Assembly: GCF_024139115.2 (NCBI RefSeq)
Contig: NC_085140.1
Span: 158,002,452-158,066,451 of the forward strand
Length of the DNA: 64,000 bases
Direction: 5' to 3'
DNA from: Armigeres subalbatus
Lineage: Eukaryota > Arthropoda > Insecta > Diptera > Culicidae
Shown here: piece after piece, positions 55,975 through 64,000 of the stretch
Position numbering within the stretch: the stretch's first letter is position 1
Layout: every line of letters begins with the position of its first letter
Translations under genes and position numbers: made by a program
Notes under the pieces: generated by a model
Told to the model about the DNA's origin: nothing
Seen by the model: the letters and a program-made list of their open reading frames with translations, nothing else
Databases searched by the model: none

Positions 55975-56560
55975 AGAAAAACTGATGTTGTCAATTGTTT
56001 GCCAGCAAACCACGTTCTAGCATATATTGCCAAAACTTGTTTTGTTCCACTAAATCGTGCACTGCCTTGAAATCAATAACCAGATGATGTGTCTGCACGT
56101 TGTACTCCCGGAATTTATGAAGGATTTGTCTAAGGGACATTAGATCTGCCCTTGATCGGCCCCTACGAACGCCTGCTCGATATTTCTCGACGAAGGATTC
56201 TTCAAACGGTCTTAAAATCTGTTGAACAGAATACAGGACAAACTTTTGTATGGCGAATTAGGGAGGGTTGTGTCATGGTAATTGGCACGATTTTTCTAGA
56301 AGTCAGCTTGCCCAAAGCACTCATAATCTTTGAAGCCGCTATTCAAGCAATTCAAAAAATCGGTTGCAAAAACTGAAAAAAGTGCTTGAATTAGCCTGAT
56401 AAATTTGTTGGCGCATAATTTCGATTCTTCTTATTCCCATATTGTCGACATAAACAACGTTTTTCCTCGTCTGTTGATCTTTGACACTCCAAAAATTCCG
56501 CCAATCTACCAGAACATGGTCTATCTGATTACAAGTTTTCACCATGTGGGTGTCCTAAGT
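55975..56560 (-). mobile_element. RTE-like LINE remnant (endonuclease end to RT start)
   Basis: Minus-strand pieces: the endonuclease end (KTCNQIDHVLVDWRNFW, 56480-56530), the RT entry (ESFVEKYRAGVRRGRSRADL, near 56180) and the RT motif LRQILHKFREYN with HHLVIDFKAVHD (56060-56130). Stops and frame changes between. Antisense to Deaf1, inside its last intron. Confidence 0.75.
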
Positions 56561-56933
56561 ATATGTGCTTCTTAAGGAAGCAGTAAAATTTACTATCGGT
56601 AAGGAAAAGAGGGGCAAGATGGCCACCCTAAGCGGTATCCTTTGTAAAACAGTGAAATTCGTCCAAAAACGGAAAATGTAATGTTAACAAGAAATGGAAC
56701 CGTTGTAGCCAACCATAGAGGCTAGTGCGAAAATAATAAAATTTATAACAGTTTCTAAGATTTCGAACCGCGAAAAATGTAAGCTTGGTAGTGTTAATTT
56801 TCCAAAATGTGCTACGTTTTGATTTGACAGGATCCAATGGATTAATGAAAGCAAAATCTGCCGCTATGAAATGAGTAGATAGCGCCACCGTAGACCAGTT
56901 CGTTCAAAACCTCCCGCATGTTAACCTACATAT

Positions 56934-57648
56934 CAGCGTTTGAATCCAAAGGAGAATGAAAAAATCTCTCACTTATCATGTCTGTATACACTCTCGATAG
57001 GTAGCATACCGTGAGAGAAGTTTTTCGGTAGCTGTTACGATAATGAATTGATTCGGGGGACACCAGTTCTGATAATGCATATGCATTTCAACTTGTTTTA
57101 CACAGCTGTGCAAAAAAAAAATATGATCCTCAACATAAAATGAGCGAGAGCAAAGCATTTTATCAAACCTCGATGGGGGCCGCATATCAGAATCTTTTTT
57201 TTTCCAACTTGTATACAAGTGCGATTGTAGTTTTGTTTTCATGGCTTGTTATGATTCGAAGAGATTTTTGCCTCTCTTCTATCGTCGTTATCTAGGATAG
57301 GATGTGCCAATTAGTCATTAAAAATCGTACCGATTTTCTGTCAAAATCGTACCGGTTGCTGATTGGGTGAAAATGACAATCGATTACTTCGATCGGCGGT
57401 ATCACATTTTCAAAAGGGCAGCTTGTTGTTAACTTGGCCGTGTTGCTAGATAATTAAATTCAAGTTTATGACAAAATTCAAAAGTTTATTTTTTAATTTT
57501 TTTGGGTGAAATGAATTTATACTAGACTGCAAATGATGTATGCATGAATCTCAAAGGTTATGGTTGTTTAACACAGTCAATTTGGGACATTATTAAAAAT
57601 TCATATTAATAGGTCGTTATCTATTGAGAGCGATTTCTGCAAACCCTG
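56934..57648. mobile_element. hAT-like non-autonomous element, copy B (715 bp)
   Basis: The left CAGCGTTTGAATCC and the right inverted CAGGGTTTGC are flanked by the identical 8-mer CTACATAT (56926-56933, 57649-57656). It shares ends and subterminal blocks with copy A (38961-39762) but lacks that copy's two MITE insertions. A unique segment at 57300-57600 may be a further insert. Confidence 0.85.
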
Positions 57649-57656
57649 CTACATAT

Positions 57657-58849
57657 ACAATAGCGGCTTTGTTTTGATGCGGTAATTGCAAAATGAGTTA
57701 CCTAAAATAATCCATTGACTTGCTAAAAATTGAACATATTCTTTAATTTGCTGTTTGATGTGCTCTCAATTGTATTTGCAGTTCGTTGTTCACTGGAGCG
57801 AAATAAACTTGGGTAAATACAAAAATAAATGGTTTGGATAATGTTATTAATGGAGTTTCCTTTGAATGTGGAAGAATCATTACATTTTGCTTTCCAAAGG
57901 ACGATTGGCCATCCTAAGAATGATAGAATGTGCCGAAGCAAATTTACCCTTATCATATGCAACTCGTTTGCTGTTCTGAGAAAATAGTGATTCCACGTGA
58001 CATCACTGATAGAAATAACTCCTCCGACCGACTTGATTCGTGTCTAGCTGCCAAAAGTAGTTTAAAAGGTTAGGAGTAGTGCCGTAGCATTCGGTTTGCC
58101 GGGTTGGCTCCTGAAACCAAGAATTACGGTATGAGAAACTGTTGCGGTTATGGAAAATAAGCAACACTGCTTCTCTATGTTCAGACTTTGGGCTCTCTGG
58201 TAACAGTTAATTTATGCCGCCATTTGTAGACGTCATGTATCAATCAAACATTGTTTAACAATTATTCACTGGTCCGCTAGGTGTCTTGTGTCCTGTCCGT
58301 TGTCGCATGCTAAGTGTTAAATGTTTAGTCTGTACGAGCTCTGATCGACGACGGTTTTCTAGTCTTACAATTTAGTTAATTTAGTCAAAATAAAGTTATT
58401 TTTGAGTTTATGTGCACGTAATGGATTAGGCCACCAAAAAACCTACGAGAGCCATCTCATTCTGACCACGTAAACGTAAGAGAAACAATTACAGCGTTAC
58501 AGGGCCAAGCCAATCACTTTGAGACTTCCGGAACCGGTTACAAGGAGCCAAGAAAAAGTCTAAACATTTCATCTTCAAAAAGTTATTTGAAATTGTGGAT
58601 CGGATTATTTGCATTTTTAGACACTATTGTGCACCGTTCAGTTGACAAAATTTCGCCGAGCTCTTTTGCTCTAATAACTTATTCCGGGTAGAGCCAAGGG
58701 TAAGAATGGTATAGATTTTCACCCTCTTCAGATTTTCATTTTCTAGTCCCAATCATCTAAAATTTGTATATGATTTGTTAAATTCCACTTTCTGCGATGT
58801 TTTCCCTTTTACGACACATACCTACATACTATACTTAAATATAAGACGT
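57657..58849. other. Deaf1 intron 4, no gene
   Basis: AT-rich, no repeat ends recognised; no consensus exon. Confidence 0.3.
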
Positions 58850-58851
58850 TA

Positions 58852-59045
58852 CAGTCAAACCTCCATGAGTCGATGTCCTATGACTCGATATCGACTCGTG
58901 GAAGCAAATAATTCTATATTAAGAAATGTTTTCTGGGTTACTACGATGGTCCGCTCAAACAAATCTCCAAGAATTTTGTATTCTACATCTCGATATTTCC
59001 ATGAGTCGATGGTCCCTTCAATATCGACTCATGGAGGTTTGACTG
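58852..59045. mobile_element. TA-flanked MITE (194 bp)
   Basis: CAGTCAAACCTCCATGAGTC and the inverse are terminal, flanked by TA (58850-58851, 59046-59047). 'tatcgactc' recurs in both arms. Tc1/mariner-type target. Confidence 0.85.
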
Positions 59046-59082
59046 TATTTGTTTAAATTGCCATTTCAAAGTCTGACTGAAG

Positions 59083-59605
59083 TTGCCCTATAGTAGACCC
59101 CCTGGGGGTCCATTGTAGGAAATAGCTTCTCTACCCGCACAGCTGAAAGTATGCTCTTTTGGGGAGAAATATGCTCTTTTGCGGGAGAATGGGACTACCC
59201 ACAAAAGGAGTAACATTTGATGCATAAAAAGCATAAGTTTTACACATTTTTCCTGTTTTTATGCATGAAAGTTAATCATTTGTGTATAAAAGATAGTCAT
59301 AATTGTGCATAATATTTATTCCTTTTTGTGTGTAGTCCTATTCTTCCACGAAAGAACGTAGTATAAGGTAATAATTGAAAAGAGCATACTTCAAAGTCTT
59401 TTGTGTGTAAACTTTTTTAGCTGTGTATAGTCGACACTTCATTTGATTTTCATGTTCCGTTTCGGGATGTTCTATTTCCTTATTATGATGGACCCCTCTA
59501 AATATTCCTAAAATGGACATTCTCGTGTTTTTTTTAAAGAAATTGTAAAAAAAAAAATTACTTTTCATAGCATTTCCAATCCATGTAATCAAATCATTGT
59601 AATGT
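59083..59605. mobile_element. MITE of the 21514 family, inverted copy, interrupted
   Basis: The left part 'gccctatagtagaccccctg' and the later part 'gtcgacacttcatttgattt' match 21514-22050 in opposite orientation. They are separated by a 290-bp insert (59139-59425). The far end is truncated. Confidence 0.6.
59139..59425. mobile_element. MITE nested in the 59083 copy
   Basis: The ends ACAGCTGAAAGTATGCTCTT and (inverted) ACACAGCTAAAAAAG with 'gtatgctctttt' slightly further in. The interior repeats 'gcataa' and 'tgtgtat' motifs. Not present in the 21514 copy. Confidence 0.55.
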
Positions 59606-60136
59606 AAATTAGGGGCTTACCACCGAATACTGCGGTATTGAAGCATCTTCAATCCACTAGACTTTATACCTAATCTTATTTTGGAGTACCTAGATTCAGC
59701 GCCTTCGCTTAGGGAGTTTCTTAGTTTATAGTATGTCGGGCAATTTGCGCTGATGATTGCGCAATGTTTACACAAGTTTTTAACGCAATTTTATTCGAGC
59801 ATCCATGTCTGTTCTCTGTGGTTAAAGGATATACGCACAAAATATACGTTTCTTTCTTAATTAGAAAGTGTTTTCCCGGTAAATTAGTAGATGATTCTTT
59901 CTTCAAAAGTATGTACGCATTTACCTAGAATAATAAAGATATTATAGTTGACAAAATAGTTATTTTGGGACAATTAAGGAACATACACTACCGTGAATCG
60001 CAGCAAAGCTGGGACAGATATGCGATTCACTGCAGTACATAACATGTTAAAAGCACTTGAATCCGTCAACAAAAACTATAGCACATGAAATTATATTTAA
60101 TGATATGTTAATCTTACCTCTTGTGATTAATTTCAG

Positions 60137-60307
60137 TGTGCCAACTGCAATCGGGAAGCATTGGCCGAGTGCTCACTCTGCCGGAGAACGCCGTACTGTT
60201 CGACCTTCTGTCAACGAAAAGACTGGATCACGCATCAAAACGAGTGCGTGCGAAGTACGCAGGAAGCGACGCATCAGATCATGCTGATAGTGGATGAAAC
60301 TCAATAA
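60137..60307 (+). CDS. Deaf1: Deaf1 exon 5: MYND zinc finger and C-terminus
   Basis: It starts right after TTAATTTCAG in phase 0 and ends at TAA. The first 37 residues are a textbook MYND finger: C-x2-C-x7-C-x2-C-x5-C-x3-C-x7-H-x3-C, with the typical [11 protein letters not shown] core. MYND recruits co-repressors or mediates DEAF1 partner binding. A 19-residue tail ends IVDETQ. Separated from exon 4 by a 5.9-kb repeat-filled intron; phase fit and domain order (SAND, coiled coil, MYND) make the link secure. Confidence 0.92.
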   Translation, partial: CANCNREALAECSLCRRTPYCSTFCQRKDWITHQNECVRSTQEATHQIMLIVDETQ

Positions 60308-62619
60308 CCTTTAATTTTCTAATTGCGACCTGCGGTTTGGCGTGGTATACGGGAAGCGAGATCTGGATCGATTCTCAGTGCTGCTGATGTACTACAACAG
60401 TACCTTCGAAGCGAGAGGTATTTATAGCAGCACCTGTGCGCCACTGTTCGCCGCGACTCCTCGAAGATTCGCTATCTTCGGCCGGTTGCAATGCATCAAT
60501 GGGCAACGTTGCCAAGCGGGGCGACACACCACTATTGAAATGAGGAAATTTTTATATTTAAATAGCAAAGTTTAAATTTTGTTTTTATACCTTAATATTT
60601 GAGAATGAACAGAAATGGATTCACTCATAAGAGACTTATCGGTAGAAGCCGAAGTGATCTTCCCTGTTCAAAGAAGATTTTTTTGTTTTCATTTTTATTA
60701 GGAAATTGCGCGGAAGTACATACATATATATTTAATAACTGAAGTGTGTATGTAAAACACAAAGAGAAAAGAAACTTTATTTAAAAAAATATCATTTAAA
60801 TAATAAGAGACGTTAACTCTTAATTTATCTTCTGTTTGTTTCAATTATGTTATATCACATCACTGTTTTGTTAAACCTTCTATTGTTTTATGAATTAGTG
60901 CAATTATTGTTGTTATGTCCTGTAATTTTTCATGATTTTGGGGTGTTTAGAAAAAATATCTTTCATTATGATAACTTGCATATTGTTTCACTTCCAGTGT
61001 TGGTATGCATGTCAACAAAGGTTACGTATGTAAGTAGCAATTATTCTACAACAGTTCAAATTTCGTCCTGTACATAAATACCTAATACTTATTACAAACT
61101 GACCACATTCCATAATGGAATTCGAATCATTAGCAGCAGACCCTTTGGAACCTCCCTTTCCCTTTTAAAGTGAAAGTAGTTGAATAAGTTAGCTGTCATT
61201 GATTGTAAGGAAATGGAATTTAGATAAATTTATTCTCGTGAATGTCGTCGGTATAAGAATGTGTGACAGACGTTTAGAATTGCGGTTTGCGAAAATGAGT
61301 AGTATATGAGGTATTGATTATAATTTTATTTTTTCGATATTTTACCGCCAACACCTATTTTAAATTACCATAAGCAAGTGTGCAATCGTTCGATTAGCTT
61401 AGCAGCCGATTTCATTCGATCAATTTTCTACGATATAGTGGAAAAAGTGAACGCCGGTTGTTGATTGTTAATACTAAGGACACACAATGTGATTCCACTG
61501 TGATACGTACAGTGCCAACTGTCAAAGCGCATGAAGAAAAAATGGTATTATGGTATAGACAGAAATCACATTGGGATCAGATGTCTGTCCAATGTATAAA
61601 CACAACATCGGGCCTTGGGTTCGAACCCAGTCGGCGCCGATTGCATTTTCAAGACGTAAAATGTCACATATTCCTGCGAATAGGAAGGTAGGAAAGCGTA
61701 GGTCTTGGGACATGTGTCGATAGGTATGCTATGTAGCTATGAAGCTCCTTATGTCTTAGCACGACTATGCAGCAGACCATGCTGACTTCGGCTGGATTTT
61801 TTTTTCTAATTCCTCGAGATTTAATCAAAATAATATTTTTGCCAATTTTATTTTCTTCCTCATTATCGTGAACTGCTATTCTTCGGAGTAATATCAAGCA
61901 TTTGAATCGAATGAAAATATACTTTTTAAGCAAAATGGGAAATGAGAAAATCGAATGTAAACTTGAATCATAGAAAAACATTGAAATTTTTTTCTCAATT
62001 TGTCCAAAATTTCTAACATAAGCTTGTGGAGTTTTACTGTGAATAATAAATTTGAACGATCCGCGAACATCATGATACGAAAGTCGATAATCTAATAGCA
62101 TTGGACGTAAATTAAATGTATCAATGTATTGAAATTGCTCTGTATATTCATCTGAATATCCGAACTCCTTGAACAACATATAATCGCAGAGCACAGACAT
62201 GAACATTCAAACAAAATTTTGTTCAAAACGCGGACTACCCGTCAGTCTCACCAAGCAATGGCGTTGGCACACACTGCCGTCTTGGGCTCCACCCATTATT
62301 TCCCCAGCATTACTTCTGGGGGATAGGCAGTACATTGGTGCCACGTAGCTCATAATGCTCGCTATCACATAGACTGCATCGTGTGATATCGTGCGATAGG
62401 CAGATATTTTATTTTCTACCGATGTACATGGTGTTCGGAAGACAACTCAGCAAAGATTGGGTAAAATGAGTATATTTCCATATATTTTTTGACTCTTTTG
62501 AAATCATTGTGATGACCCGATCATTTTTGAGGTTATGAGCAGAAGGAAAACAAACATGTTTTTACACATGACGAATTGCACATTAGTGTGCGAGCGCTAA
62601 ACGTCACTCATCTCTATTA
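60308..62619 (+). other. Deaf1 3' UTR and downstream flank
   Basis: No clear AATAAA close to the stop; the 3' end is undefined. Opposed frames at 61458-61713 are likely part of a repeat whose 'ctaaggacacac' start resembles the 21111 fold-back, and GGGTTCGAACCCAG at 61618 is a tRNA T-arm-like palindrome. The minus frame 61664-62206 is AT-biased without a domain. Confidence 0.35.
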
Positions 62620-63450
62620 CATTGCTGAACGCCGCCTAGAAGGTACTCTCCCAAATGTTATGGCGTCGACTAACACATATTGCAAGAGTGGTCGAGGGGC
62701 AGTATAAGGCGGGGTTTTGAGCGAACGCTCTACCACTGACCAGGTATTTGCCGTACGCCAGATATTGCAGAAATACCGCGACTACAACGATTCCACACCG
62801 AGGTCCACACATCCCTGTTCATCGACTTCAAGGCCGGCCGCACATGACACAATCGATTGAGATCAGTTATGGCAACTAATGCACGAACACGTATTTCAGA
62901 ATAAACTGATACGGTTGGTCAAGGCAACGATGGATCGGGTGATATGCGTTATTCGAGTTTCCGGAGCATTTTCCCTGCCTGTTTTTTTAACATCGCTTTG
63001 GAGGGAGTAATATAAAGGGTAGGGGTTGACACGAGTGGTACGATTTTCACGAAGTACGTTCAGCTGTTTGGTTTCGTCGTCGGCATCGTTAATATTATGG
63101 CATGTAACTTTGAGAAGAAATGGCAGGAAATCGTACGTACTTTGGACTATCTACAAAACGCTTTTTAGATCTGGACAACATTCGTGGAGGACCAACGCAC
63201 ACTTGGAGTTTTCAAGAAGAAAGTGCTGCGTACTATCTATGGCGGGGTGCAGATAGAAGACAGTACGTGGAGGAGGCGAATAAACCGCGCTTTGCATCAG
63301 CTGTTACCATCCAACCATCCAATATTTCTCCACGCGCGTGGCCAGTCTAGCGCTGGACTGTTCCGTACCACCTCTAGCAGTTCGGTTTGCTGGACAAAGT
63401 ACCGATGGATCAGATCGGCGAAGGGGTTTTGTTGGATATGGTGGGGAATT
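62620..63450 (+). mobile_element. RTE-like LINE remnant (RT region), decayed
   Basis: Plus-strand pieces in several frames: the RT entry (near 62625-62705), TTDQVFAVRQILQKYR (62730-62780), FIDFKA (62815-62835), a TSGTIF block (near 63035) and MEDQRTLGVFKKKVLRTIYG (63184-63243) with TWRRRINRALHQLL. Many stops and frameshifts. Same family as 304-1037 and 55975-56560. Confidence 0.75.
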
Positions 63451-64000
63451 TTAGATAAATTTGATAGGGTTGATAGGGCGAGGAATTGCGTGGAAAAGAA
63501 GGGATTTATAGTAGTGAATGGATTCGATCTCTTGCAAATGTCGATTGGTAGCCAGGCTGTGTGAAAAGTCACAGATAGAAGTACCAAAATATGAAAAATT
63601 TTGATGTATACGACATTGAGCTCCAGCTCAATAACTACATACACAAAAGTCTCATGTCTATAAAACATCACTCACTGAATTTCTTGGAAAATTTGCTTTC
63701 GAATAAGCCCTTAACCTTATCGGTGAGTCGCTCGTGAGAAAAGTTATCCTATTTTGTATAAAAAATTACATTAAATGAGCTGTATGACCCCTAAATCCCC
63801 TATAATTCAATATTTTCAATGAATTATATGATTATTTGTTATTTTCATTATATCATTGGAAAATATCAATTAAATTAACATTACTACATCATTTCCTTCC
63901 TCAGAATCATTGAGCTATATTATTTCATAGGGGAATTTGGGCAAAAAGGTAAGAAAAAACAGTATCTCCCATCACCTCCTATCTATGATCACATCAAGAC
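63451..64000. other. No gene seen
   Basis: AT-rich end of window; opposed frames at 63184-63564 and 63297-63671 run over from the LINE remnant. Confidence 0.3.

Noticed and set aside
1..64000. Endogenous viral elements, CRISPR arrays, rRNA genes
   Set aside because: Looked for viral polymerase, nucleoprotein or envelope-like frames, regularly spaced repeats and rRNA cores; none seen. All RT-like frames carry non-LTR retrotransposon signatures.

Overview
The window is nuclear DNA from a culicine mosquito, almost certainly an Aedes species. The evidence is two insect-type catalase coding exons, a five-exon Deaf1 gene with very long introns, and dense repeats. The repeats include Feilai-like tRNA-derived SINEs ending in GAA triplets, many TIR-bearing MITEs, and decayed RTE-like and jockey-like LINEs. 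Splice signals, polyadenylation signals and intron sizes are all eukaryotic. I see no viral insertion, CRISPR array, rRNA or intact free-standing tRNA gene.

Layout. 0.3-12.3 kb: repeats only (RTE-like LINE 3' part, a SINE split by a hAT-like MITE, palindromic MITEs, a jockey-type LINE with a recognisable reverse transcriptase). 13.2-24.4 kb: two large catalase exons in tandem on the + strand. Each begins at an equivalent phase-0 3' splice site, and each has its own stop codon and polyadenylation signal; no first coding exon was found for either. Between them lie degenerate tandem repeats, fold-back elements, SINEs and a small exon-like block (18.6-19.4 kb) that I cannot name. 24.8-26.3 kb: the 5' half of a LINE (5' UTR and broken ORF1), antisense to the catalases. 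26.3-30.5 kb: repeats, including a 1.43-kb hAT-type non-autonomous element with an 8-bp target duplication.

30.6-60.3 kb: Deaf1 on the + strand. A GC-rich 5' leader and first coding exon sit near 30.9 kb. The second exon (SAND domain) is at 50.6 kb, the polyglutamine exon at 53.3 kb, the coiled-coil exon at 54.0 kb and the MYND zinc-finger exon at 60.1 kb. Taken together the five exons keep one open frame of about 550 codons, close to the length of fly and human DEAF1. Its introns hold most of the mobile DNA, including a nested set of four elements at 38.6-39.8 kb whose flanking duplications are all intact. 60.3-64.0 kb: Deaf1 3' flank and a decayed RTE-like LINE.

How the genes relate. Catalase (peroxisomal H2O2 removal) and Deaf1 (nuclear DNA-binding regulator) are neighbours on the same strand, with no functional link visible in the sequence. 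More than half of the window is repeat-derived. The main biological points are the duplicated catalase terminal exons, the intron-rich Deaf1 with a possible second start exon, and an unusually legible record of nested transposition.
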